A program made the position numbers and the translations under genes. The notes under the pieces were generated by a model, which did no database searches, had not been told where the DNA came from, and saw only the letters and a program-made list of their open reading frames with translations. From Opisthocomus hoazin (taxonomy: Eukaryota; Chordata; Aves; Opisthocomiformes; Opisthocomidae), in NCBI RefSeq assembly GCF_030867145.1, contig NC_134418.1, forward strand, positions 498,501-562,500: a stretch of DNA of 64,000 bases. The letters are read 5' to 3'. Below, one piece after another: positions 21,587 through 33,500 of this stretch; the stretch's first letter is position 1, and each line of letters begins with the position of its first letter.

Positions 21587-24500
21587 CTAAGAGCACAGGG
21601 AGCCTGAGAGACAGCCAGGAGAAAAATGAGAGCGCGAGCCTCCCTTCTCCTTCCCTTGGCTCAGCCAGGGCTAGCAGTGCCCTCTCTGCCCGGTCCTGGT
21701 TTTGTGCCAGCAGCAGCCACCCCACGGCACTGCAGTCCCCCTACCCAGGGCAGGCAGGGACTCCAAGGTCCCCCATGCACAGGGCCCCTCACCCTGTTGC
21801 TGCTGCAGCTGCAGCCCAGTCAAGCTGTTTGCTGCTGCCCCAGACCTACATTGGCTTGTTCAGTGTCACCTTACGGGTGCCACGCACCACCCGTGCAGCC
21901 CTGGCTGTGCCTGCACCGTGCTCTCCACCCGGGCACTCACCATCTCCCGCACCCCGTACTGGCTCTCCACCTTGGCCCGCAGCTGCATGAAGCACTGCTC
22001 CATGCGCTCGTGGAAGGGCCGCAGGTCCTCTGTCACCTTCCGCCGGTGGATCCGGATCCCCTCTGCCAGCAGCGGGGTCTGCGGGAGAACAGGGACAGAT
22101 CCACCTGCGACTGTAGGACCCCTCCCGGGATGGGGACGCTGGGTGCTGGGCACACCAGGGCAGCCGTCCCCTCCAGCCACCAGAGGGGTGCTGCAGGCTG
22201 TACCTGCCAGGCGATCAGGTCCTTCAGCTTCTCAATGTTTCCCTCGTCCTTGGGGTGCTCCTGCAGGTAGGACTCCTGGAAAAAGGCCTGCAACGACCCC
22301 CTCTCAGTCTCACTGACGGGCTGGCTTGGCCCCACGCAGCAGGGACTGGTGCAAAGTGGTGCTGGTGCCTGTGGTTGCAAGCCTCAAGAGCACCCACACC
22401 AGCCCCAGCACAGCACCTGCGTGTCCTCACCGTCTCGTATTTGGCGAAGCCACCCATGACAGCAGGGTCCACAATGCCATTGAGCAGCATGGAGAGTGGA
22501 TTGACAGGAAGGCTGGGGTCATTCTGGTGTCGGTTGATCTCGCTCATAATTTTCTCATTTGTTTTCATCATGGTCTCGATGGCGTTTTCCAGGGGGGAGA
22601 TGATGGTCTGTGCCCAGGGAGGGAGGGAAGGTCAGCAGCTGGCTGACCCAGAGACCTGCCTGTCCTGGTGTGGGCTGGCAGGGCTGTCCACCTGCCAGCC
22701 CTGCAGGAGAGAGGTCCCAGCGTTGTCCATCTCACCCCATGGAGCCCCTTGGACCCCTGGCACCGACTGCCTGGGGCTGAGCTGAGGGCTCACAGTGGAA
22801 GTGCTGGTCCCCAGCTCTAAACACTGGCTATCAGCAGCGTTCGTCCCGCAGGCGAGAGGCCGGGTGGTGGATGTGGCAGCTCCGTGGTGAGCTTATGGGA
22901 AGCCCGGGTAGATGTCATTGTCACTGGGGGGCAGCTGAGCAACAGCAGCGTGCACAGCCCGAGCGCTGCAGCCAACACGTGTGCATGGCAGCACTCATGC
23001 AGCAGCCCCGCTGGGCATTTCACACATCTTCATTGCTGCAGCACCTGAAACCCCCTGGACTTTGGCCAAACACTGCCCTCTGACAGGCGTAAAACCCACG
23101 CGCGGAGCTGTTGTCAGCAGCCCCAGCAGCAGCAGTGGTCTGCCGAAACTCCCCCAGCACCCCTGTAGCTCCCCACACGCGGCCTCTGCCTCCACACGGA
23201 GGAGATGTGTGTCCCACCGGGCAAGCCACCCAGGCCAGCCCCTGACACCAGGCTGATGCTGCCAGCACTGGCTGACAGCGGCGGTCGATGCCCTGAGTGC
23301 TGGGGGTCTCCATGCCCAGTGTCAGCAGAGAAACCGTTCCCTGTGGCCTGGCAGTGTGGCCCAGGACAGTGCTGCCACGTGGCACAGGCCAAGGCCAGCC
23401 CTGGAGCCGGGGCAGCAGGGCCCAGGCGATGCCAAAGAGGGGTCATCCCTGGCTGCTGGGCTCTGTGCTCGCAGCAGGCAGGGGCCATGCTCGCAGCCCA
23501 CACTGCAGGTGGAGGGGGCATGTGGGAGCAGGGTCCGCTCTGCCGCAGGCGCTGCCCCGGACCATGGGCCCTGGGGAGCACAGGGGCACAGGTCTTGGGT
23601 GCTGGGTGGGCTGGAGTGAGTCTGCACCGAGAGCAGGGACTGGCGGGGACAGGGGACCGGGGCAGGGGCTTGGCCAGGACAGCGGGTGGGACACGGTCCC
23701 CACAGCCCAGCTTCAGCCACTTGAGCTTGGGAAGCCTGGAAGGGGCTGGGGGCAGTGTCCACCTGGACATGGGGTTTGTGATGCTGCCCAGGGAAGGGAT
23801 GCCCTGGGAAAGCCCCAATCCCCCCACAACCCCTCCTCACCGTGGTGGTGGAGGTCACCACAAACCAGCGCAGGATGCCGGGCAGGGGGTAGGCTGTTAC
23901 GAAGGTCGTCCGCTCGATCCACATGGTCTGTGGGGAGGTCAGCAGTCATCCTGCCGCCCCCTCCCCCCATCACCCTGGGACACCCCTGGCGGCCTGTGGG
24001 GCAGGGAGCTCCCACCTGCCCTTCCCATGGGCACGGGGCCACCACCTTCCCCATCGCAGGATGGGCGTCCCCCTGTCTCTCCTGCATCCCCCTTCCTCTG
24101 GAGACCTGGCTCCTCACAGGCCCCACCCCCCACCCCCCAAGCTCTCCACAATCCTCCCCGCCAGGGGTCCCAGCAGCCCCCACCAGCACTCACTGCAAAT
24201 TCATTGTCTGGATCCTTTGGGCCTTTCTTGAAGGGCCGCGAGTAGCTGAACTTCTGGACGTGGTTGGCTTTATAGAAACTGCAGGGGAGGGAAGGGGCAG
24301 AGATGGGAGAGATCCCCGGCTGTGTCCCTCCCGTGGAGCAGAGCGGGGACACCCCCTCCACTCTGGGGCACTCACTTGGTGATCTGCTCCGGGATGCTCC
24401 GGTCATTGAACCGGACCTTGGCTTCCTCCACCGGCTGCACGGTGAAACACTGGATATCTGCGGGAGTGAAGGAGCCACAGGCGCACACCACGGGGTTCGA

Positions 24501-27500
24501 GGGCAGCAGGGGAGAGGGGCCGCAGGGTCTGGGGGGGCACGCCCCGGGGCACAGCGGGGGACGGCCCTGGGGGTCCTTGGGGAGGCGCTGCGGGACCTGT
24601 GGGAGGGGGTGATTGCACAGGGGACGAGCCACCCTCCCAGTCCCATCCCTGCACCGGGAGGATACACTGGCCCGGGGAGCTGGTGATGTCCTTGCCGGGG
24701 GGAGATGTGCTCTTCAGCTTCTCGGCATTGGGGAAGGGGCTCAGCAGCCGCATCTCGAAGTCCTCCCGGCGCTCATACTCCTTGCCCCGGTAAATGAAGA
24801 CCTTGTTCTGCGGGGGAAGAAGATGGCAGCCTGTCCCAATGGGCGGAGGAGCCTTCACCCCTTCACCCGTGCTCTGACTGCAGCAAGATGCAGCGCATTA
24901 GGGGTGCAGGCGCTGACAATGCTGAGCCCCCAGCTGAGTGGGAGAGGCCCCTCTCGAAAAAAATATTCCCAAGCCCAGCAACTGGAGAAAAAGGACTTAA
25001 AGGGTTTGCTGCCTTGGACAGTTGGGCTCTGGAGCGAAGTTCTTTGGCCGAGCACGCAGTGACTGGGGTTTGCAGTTGGTGGATATCGAAACCACCCAGG
25101 AGACAGCAAGGAGCCCTTGAAACCCACCGTGAACTCTGTGAAAACGATGTCACCCTTGCTGTGGCCATAACAGCGGGGTAGGAAAATAAGAAGGAACACT
25201 CTGGATGGCAGAAGCCCACCAAGCATGCCAACTTACATCTGAGTGGATTAAAAACCTAAGGGAAGCAGTAGGAGTGAATGACCGTGAAACGCTTTGCTCT
25301 CTTCCAGAAAGACGAGCCCTGCCCTTGCGCGTGGACACCAGGAACCTGTTTGCCAGCTCAGGAAAAGGGAGAGGTGCTGAGCAAACCCTTGCCTACAGCA
25401 CTGCCCAGAGGGATGGGAGAGGGTCGGGGGGCTCCTGCAGTGACCCCAGAGGTACCCGAATCTGCCCACACATAGCACTGTTAGCACGGACCCTTCTCTG
25501 CACCACAGGTACGATATGACACACACCTGCCCCTGCACCCCAGAGACGACACGGTGCAGACACGCGTGTCTGTGCACCGCAATCACGGAACAGCACAGGT
25601 ACAGCCACACACTGGGGATGGAGCTGCCACTGCCTCGCCACAGGCCACAGGGAGAGCCCGGCAGAGGTACAACATCCCCGTGTGCTGAGAACACAGTCTA
25701 GGAGCCCCTTTGTCATGTCTTACAGAGAACCACAACTTTCCATGCCTTGCTTTTTGTCCCTAAATCTGTCTCCAACCGTTTGTAAAAAGGGACCCTAATC
25801 CACGGTGCTGCTAGAGTGAAGCTGCTGGTTTAATCTGAGAGCTGCCAACCCTTTCCAGCGAGCAGGGACAGAGGTGGCAGACACAGAGGTGAGCACGGAG
25901 CACCTCCGGGCACAGAGCATGGTGGGCGTGCTCACCAGCAAAGCCAAACCCGCCCAGACCTGGCAGCACCCTGTGCCAGAGGGATGAAGGCATGGCCAGC
26001 CGCCTGTGGGCAGGGACACAGAGGAGAGGGGCTTCGGGATGGAGCCCACCCTGCCATGCTTCTCATCCTTGGAGAAGGCTCGACAGGACAAGCTGCTGCC
26101 TTAGGGGCAGAGGGTGCAGCGTGTGCTGGGAAGGGAAGCGTCCTCCCTGGGCGCTGACGGAGCCGGACGGCACCCAGGGCCATGGTCACAGCCGCTGCCC
26201 GTCTCACACATGGCCTGGGCAGAATTTGCAGTGCACCCGAAGTGAGAGCTGCCACTATGAGACATTCCATAGGCTCGTTTGTGAGCAGGGGGCAGAGCTG
26301 GGGCACCCACCGCATGCACGACCCTCCCTGCTGCTGGAGCACGGGCCGAGAGCTGGGGGTCAGCGCTGGAGCCACAGCTCCGCCAGCGCTCCCGCAGGGC
26401 TCTGGCACGGCGACCGGGATCTGCAGGAGCGGTGGCTCCTCACCCGCTGCTGGGGCTGGGGCTGTTTGCTCTGTGCTTTTTGCTTGTGGACAGCGTCCTG
26501 ACCCTAGCACACCCCTGTCTTAAAAGCAGTGCACCCCGACAGTGTGGCCCACAGCCCCTGTGCCGCACCCCGCAGCGAGCCGGGCCGTCTCCCAGCAGGT
26601 GCTGAGCTCCCCCGTGCCCTGCTCACCCCGTCCCTGGGGACACTTCTGTCCTGGCGGGCAGGGACCCCGTGTGCTGCCAGACCTCTGCCGGGTCTCCTGG
26701 ACGGGGATAGCCTGGCTGGAGGGCTTGGCCCTGGGGACCCAGCTGGCGAGGGGCCCCATCCGTTGGGAGCGGGGACGCTGCTGGGGCTCGGCTCACGGGG
26801 TGCGACCCCGAGGTGGCCGTGAGGCTGTGCTGGGGTGCCGGTCTGGCCAGTGCGGTGTGCCAGCTGCTGGCACGGCGCTGGCCACAGGGCAGCCGGGAGC
26901 CGCTTACCCGGAGGAAGGTGGGGAAGCCTTGCCCATAGTAGCCCACGGCGAAGTAGTCCGGGCTGGGCCGCAGCACCTTCAGGATCTTCTCGTAGAACTT
27001 GGCTTCCCGCTGCTGCAGGGGGAGAGGGGCAGGAGTGGGGACGGGCTGGGGGCACCATGCAGACCCCCGTCTCTCCCCATAGCCCCCAGCCTGCTCTGCC
27101 AGCACCCCCCAGCCTGGCTGGGCACTCACCAGGATGTCACTCAGCATTTCGTAGTCGAAGACTTCGCTCTCATACTGCTCCGCCAGCTCCTTGCAGATGT
27201 GGATGGCCTCCTCCCACATCTGCAGGGGACAGGGGCAGGGCAGGGACCCCACAACGCAGGGTGAACTGGGATGGGGGGGCACTGGGGTCCCAGCAGCCCT
27301 GTCTGCAGGGGCAGCTGCACCCCTGCTCCTCAGGGAGAACGGAAGGGCCCTCCCCATGCAGGCTGGTGGGCGGGCTGGGCGCTGGAAGGCAGCAGCAGGA
27401 CTCAGCTTCCCACCGTCTCCAGCACCCGAGCCCCCCTCCCTGGCGAGCCCCTCTGCTGGGTGCCCCAGCTGCAGGCTCCAGGGCAGCGATGGGGCTGGGG

Positions 27501-30500
27501 GCTGAGGCTGGGCTGGGACGGGACGGGATGTGATGGGAAGGGATGGGGTGGGATGGGAGAAGGACAGCTGTGGCCTCCAGGCAGCTGCGGGGTGGAACTG
27601 CCCAGCCCAGTCTTGCTGCGGGGCAGCTCCAGCCCCACCACGGCAGTGTGGAGGGTGGGTGGGCTGTGCTGAGGCTGAGGGCTGGGAGCAGGAGGCAGCA
27701 GTGGCCGTGAGCAGGGTTTGCCCCAGGACAGCCCAGCTACCGCCGGCTGCCGGGCTGCGGGGGGCTGCGGGGGGCTGCAGCCATGCTCACCTTGCCCTGG
27801 TCAAAGTAGTCGATGATCTGGTTGTAGAGAGCCTCCTTCAGCTGGCGCTGGGTGTGCAGACGGGGGCTGTGCAAGCCCTGCATGGGGGCTGTGGTCGCCT
27901 CGTCCGACCACTGCGCAGAGGCAGCGGGAGCCCATCACGCTGAGCTCCCGGGTCCTGGCAGGCAGCCCCCATGGCCCCTGCGGCCCCCACAGCCCCCCGT
28001 GCCCACCTTGAGGAGCCGGGCGTGCAGCAACAGGGTGTAGGCTCCCTCTGTGTAGTTCTCGTAGCTGATGTGCAGGTCCTTCAGCTTGTACAGGTACCTG
28101 GCAGCAAGGGCACCGTGCATCCCCGGCTGGCAGCCGGGTGGGGGGCAGAGCCCGGCACCCTGCCCCTCCGGCCGCCCTGCCATCCCCTTCCCACGGGCCG
28201 GGGGCAGCTCGGGGCCCGGGACCCCTCACCCCCGGGTGATGCTGGTGTCCCTGGAGCCCCGCTCACCTGATGTACATGGCCTGGCGGTCGATCTCCTTGT
28301 AAAAGTTCTGGGGAAGAGCAGACAAGGCCGTTGTGAGTGGCCCCAGGAGGGGGCACAGGCCACAGCCCCCCAGGCTCCCACGCTTTGCTCCGGGTCACGG
28401 TGCTGCCGGGACCATCCCCACGCAGGGACTGGGCTGCCCTCGGCAGCAGGGGGCTGCGTGGTGCCCCCCCAGCAAGCACCTCCGGGGACACTGGGTCTGC
28501 GCCGCGTGCACCCCGTCTCTGCTGTGCCGGGGGCACCGCAGCCCTGGAGGGGCCGGGGGGGGCCGGGCTGAGCCCTGGGGAAGCGGGGGCACGGGGCCGG
28601 TGCCCACCAGGAGGTTGACAGTGCAGCTCATGCTGTAGGTTTTGTTCTCGTCGTTCATCACAGCACGGTAGTCGAGGAGCCGCTCCAGGAGCCCGGTCAC
28701 CAGCGCGACGAAGCTCTCCCCAGGCTTGGCCAGCTCAGGGTGGCTGCGGCAGCAGCGGAGCAGGCTGGGCAGGAGAGGAGGTCGCAGGCCTCGCTGCGTG
28801 CTCGGCTCCGCAAGGCTCCCACCACTGCCCCAGCTCAGCTCCCCCGAGGCACAGGGAGTTGTAGGGGGCAGGGGTAATTCCTGGGGCAGGGCAGGGGTAA
28901 CTCCTGGGGCAGGGGCATTGCTGGGGCAGGGGTAATTCCTGGGGCAGGGGCATTGCTGGGGCAGGGCAGGGGTAATTCCTGGGTCAGGGGCATCATCTGG
29001 GGGAGGGGCATTTTCTGGGGCAGGGCAGGGGTAATTCCTGGGGCAGGGGCATTGTCTGGGGCAGAGCAGGGGCAATTCCTGGGGCAGAGGGGCAGGCAGG
29101 CCAGGCAGCAGCAGTGAGCGACGGGGATGTGATGCCCTGGCGAGCAGGCTGCAGGGCTGTCATGGCACACTCACATGCTCTCAAAAAGCTGCTTGTACTG
29201 CTCGTCGCCCCGGCCACCTTCCACCTCACTGTCCAGCTTGCGCAGCATCTCGTCCTCAAACTGCAGAGACGTGCGTGAGCGCAGCCAAAGAGCCAAGGAC
29301 GTGCTGAGCTTGGCCCCAGGCTGCCACGGCTGCAGCCCCGGGAACGTGGGGCCACAGCACTGAGACGGGGGGGGTCTGTGGGGGCTGGAGCCAGCTCGGG
29401 CCCCCAGAGAGTCCCCAGGCTCGGCTGCTGCAGCCCCTTCCCCAGGACTGCCCAGCACAGACGGGTTCCTGTCCCCGCTCGCAGGCCACGCTGCTCCCTG
29501 GTGCGGGCGAGTCCCTGCGCTGCCCCAGCACAGGGAGCCCCGTCCTGCTCACTGGGTCCCTGACCGGCTCCCCAGCACGGGCAGCTCCCTGACTTGCTCC
29601 CAGGTCCCCGTCCCGCTCCTGCGCTTGCCTGCCCACCGTCCCCCAGCAGCCTGAGCCCAGCTGCCCCCGGGGGTCTCTGGACAGTGCCCTATGCCCCCTG
29701 AAGCCAGAGCCTCCCCTGCCTGGAGCAGCAGGGCTGTGCCTGCCTGGGGTCGCCCGTCTCCCAGATGATGCTCAGCCTTCAGGTCCGTGGGGTTTGTGCT
29801 CCGGCTGCAGCCGGTAGACCCAAAAGCCTGGGGGATCCTGCCCGTGCAGGGTATGGGATGGGGGGTCTGTGGCAGACATCTGATTGCTGGCACCCCTGGG
29901 CACCCATTGCCTTCACACTGGGTCCCTCTGGGGTCTGCACTTCCCAAACTCCGGGGACCTTGCCCCCCTAGGCCTGGGGCACTGCCGTGGTTGGCTCCTG
30001 AGCTGCAGAGCTCCTGTGCCGCAGGAGGACGGCTTGGGGATAGCCCCTGCGAAGTCCTCTGTGCCCAGCTGTGCCCACACCGCTCCTCCAACACAGCCCT
30101 GCTGTGACTGCAGACGCGGTGTGAGCAAGGGGCTGGAGAAGGGGCTCACGCAGGACCCGGGTCACCCACGGCTCCGAGGGCAGTCCCAGCCCCTCTCCTC
30201 CTGTGGGACCCCCCCAACAGGGTGAAAGGATTCCAGGTCAGAAGAGGCAAATGCCACCTCATCATAAACTGGGAAAGCCTTCTGCATGGAGAAAACTCAC
30301 AGCAGTGAGGGAAGACAAGTGGAATCGCAGAGGCTGACGCAGACCTCCCCCCTCCCACCGTGTTCTTGTCTCCAGGCAGTGCCGGGACCGGCTGTGTGGG
30401 TGACGCCTGACCTGTCCCTGCTCGTCCCCAGGAAATCTCTGCATCACCCCGCGGCTCTCCCTGCTCCTCATGTCCCTGACAGCCACCTCGGCTCTGTCCC

Positions 30501-33500
30501 TCAGCCCTGCCTCCTGCAGCCCCACATCCCAGGGTGACAGAGGGGAGGCTGAGCATCATCCCCACCCGCCCTGAAGGGGACGGTCCAGCGCGGGTGAGGA
30601 GCGGGTTCCAACCATGGCCCAGCCTCAGCCCTGGGCTCTCACCCGGCTGAAGCTCTTGGTCAGCTGGTACTCGCAGAGCATCATGTCAAAGAAGATGGGG
30701 ATGGTGGACTTGCGCAGCTCCAGCTCCGGCACAAGCGTCATCTCCAGGATGGGGCCCACCATGCCCGGGATGAACTCGATCTTGCGATGGCCTGGGGAGG
30801 GCAGGGGAGGCTGGGGGGCTGGGGCTCCGGCAGCCTGCGCTCGGGGGCCACCCCTGGCCTGGGGCCCATGGTTGAAAACGGGCAGCAACGCGTGGAGTAG
30901 GAGGGGGAGTGTGCCAGGAAGAGGCCTGCACGCCCGGGGCAGGCGGCTGCGGCACAGCCAGGCAATCCTCTGGGGCAGCCATGCTGTCGGGCAGGCGATG
31001 ATGTATGGCCAGGAAGGCACGGCAAACACGCAGCTGCGGGACCGTCATCTGGGGCTGTGCTGGTGTCCCAGAGTCCTGGCACGTGTGAACAACGTGTGCA
31101 GGAGCCCGCGGGCACCCATTGCTGCTCCACTGCTGCGCAGCAGGCTGCCCCACACACGGACCGCGGCTCCCTGCTCTCTGCTGGGGCTCGGGGCAGCGAC
31201 CGAGATGCTGCATCTGCCCTGCCTGCCCGGCCCTGGGACGCTGCCGGCAGCGTGACCCTCACTGTGCAGGTGAAACACGGCAAGGCAGGAGCCCGCAGAA
31301 CCGGGGAACGGGACGGCAAGGCTGTGGGCAGACACCAGCCGGGGAGGGGAGGCTGCCTGCCGGGAGCGTGAGCTCGTGGCTGGGCACAGTGCCTGTGGGC
31401 TCGCACACTCATGGCCTTGCACGCCTGCACATGTGCACATCCCACGGGCTCAGCTACCCCACAGTCAGCACATCCCAGAGCATCCCAGACTGCACACCCT
31501 ACAGGCTTGCATGTCCTGCAGATTTGCACGCCTGCCGGCTCCTACACCCTGCTCACGCCCGCAGGCTCCCATGCCCCACACCGGCAACGCCCTGCTCCCC
31601 AGCACCCATTTTGGGGTCAGTGCTAGTGAACACCAGCCTGCAGAGACTTTCCAAGCCTCCTCATTGCTGACCACACTGCGGCTCACCTAAGTTGTACCAC
31701 ATGTCCCGAATGGAAGCTCCGATCGTGGCTCTCATGTCCCCGTACCTGCCAGGACAGATGTTGGTTAGCATCGCTCCGCAGCCCGGGGTGCAGGGTCCAG
31801 GCCAGCAGCCCAAGCACAGCCCGATGGGCTCATCCCAAAATCCCTGACCCCACGGTGTGGCAGCAGGCGAGGGCAGGACTCAGCCCCCCGGCACTGCCAG
31901 CAGGCATCCGGGCTGGGAGGGCCAGCGAAGGCGAGGGTGCCTTACTTGGACAGGATGCTGGTGCGCTTGGCCTGGGAGAAGTTCTCCAGCTGCAGGGAGT
32001 CCTGGGTGAGGAAAGCCACGGCCAGGTGGAAATAGTTGTTCCAAAGCTGGGGTGGAATCACAGGGTGAACGCCAGCCCGGGTGGCATGGGGGGGGCTGGG
32101 CGGCTGGGTCAGCGCCCGCTCACCTGCAGCTCGAAGCTGCTGTTGCTCAGGAACTCCTCTGTCAAGGTCATGGCAAACTGGTTGATGGCGTGCAGGAACT
32201 CCCTGTGAGCAAGCGGCCACCGGGCACTGAGCCGAGGGCAGCGGCGCTGCCAGCCCCCCAGCCCGCAGGCAGTGCCAACGGCAGCGAGCAGGGAGCCAGG
32301 CTGCCGGCGACGGCGAGGAGCAGGGTGGGGGCAGGCAGGGTCCGGGCTCGCAGTGCCCCAGGGTGGGCTTGCAGTGTGCCCCCACCCGCACCCATGCGAC
32401 GGGTGGTCCTTCCTGCCCACGGTCTTGCGGCTGGGTACTGACCCGGTGCACCGGTCCTGCATGCCCAGCGTCCCCACCAAGCATAGATACACAGCATGGA
32501 GGGATTGGGGGTCTGGCATCAGCTTCCCGCTCCCCCCCAGGAGTCCCCCGGCATGCCGATGGGGGTGTGGAGAGCAGCTCTGCCACCCGGCTCCTGGATG
32601 GGGCCAGACCGTCCCAGGACAGAGCAGGAAGTGTCTGGAGCTGCCCTGAGCCAGCCTGAGCACGTAGCCAGGGCTGTTCAAGGCTTGGAGGGCACTAAGC
32701 TCGCCTCAGGCTGCCTGGCACAGCCGTGCTCTGGCTTCGGCACGCCCCATGCCCCAGCATCGCGCCCCAGGTTCTCACACCTGGCCCCAACGTCCACCCA
32801 TGGGTCCCTCCCAGCCCAGAGGTCCTCACCGGTTCTGCACCATGTTCATCACCATCCAGTCGGAGGGGTACACCGTCTTGCCAATCAGGTCCTTGAAGAG
32901 GATGAAGGTCTCCATGAGGAAGTCCTGCCGGTGAGGAGGAGATGCCAGGAGCTGGGCTTGACCATGATGCCCTCCCAGTATGATGTTGGGCTGAGCATCG
33001 GGGCTAGGAGCATCCCTCGCCACCTGACAGCGAGAGCTTCACCTCCGTGGAGTGGAGATGTGGGCTGTGCTGAGGTCTATGGCAGGCGGCACCAGTGCAG
33101 GGTGCAGGCAGGGCACTGGGACCAGTGGAATGCCCCAGCCGAGAAGCGGGGTGGAGATGCAGGGAGGTTCTGGTGATGGAGGGCCCAGGTCTTGCTGCAT
33201 GGGGCTGCACTTACCATCAGCTCAGGCCGGGAGGGGAACGCCTTGATGTAGGAGCTGTAGTGGTCCTTGTCCATCTGGCTCAGGATGGCGGCCATGCAGG
33301 CCACGTAGTGACTCTGGGGGAGAGGGGCTGGTCAGGCACTGCCGAGGTCCCACGGCCGGCACCACGGGATGCGCTGGGGCCGAGGGGGTCCCTCATGGCC
33401 GGTACTGCGGGGTGCACTGGGGCTGAGGGGTCCCCCATGGCCAGCACCATGGGGTGCGCTGGGGCTGAGGGAGTCCCCCACAGCCGGCACCGCGGGGTGC

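Noticed and set aside
28743-28764. Shorter version of the DOCK exon starting at 28,743 (acceptor CCGCAG)
   Set aside because: The phase also works, but the upstream acceptor at 28,765-28,766 restores ILLRCCRSH, matching the family pattern ILLEHCRKH.
21501-33313. Idea that this gene is simply DOCK2
   Set aside because: Wording is DOCK2-like, but the neighbours (HTRA2, AUP1, BNIP3-like) and the diverged tail differ from the DOCK2 locus as known. Kept as the main alternative to test.
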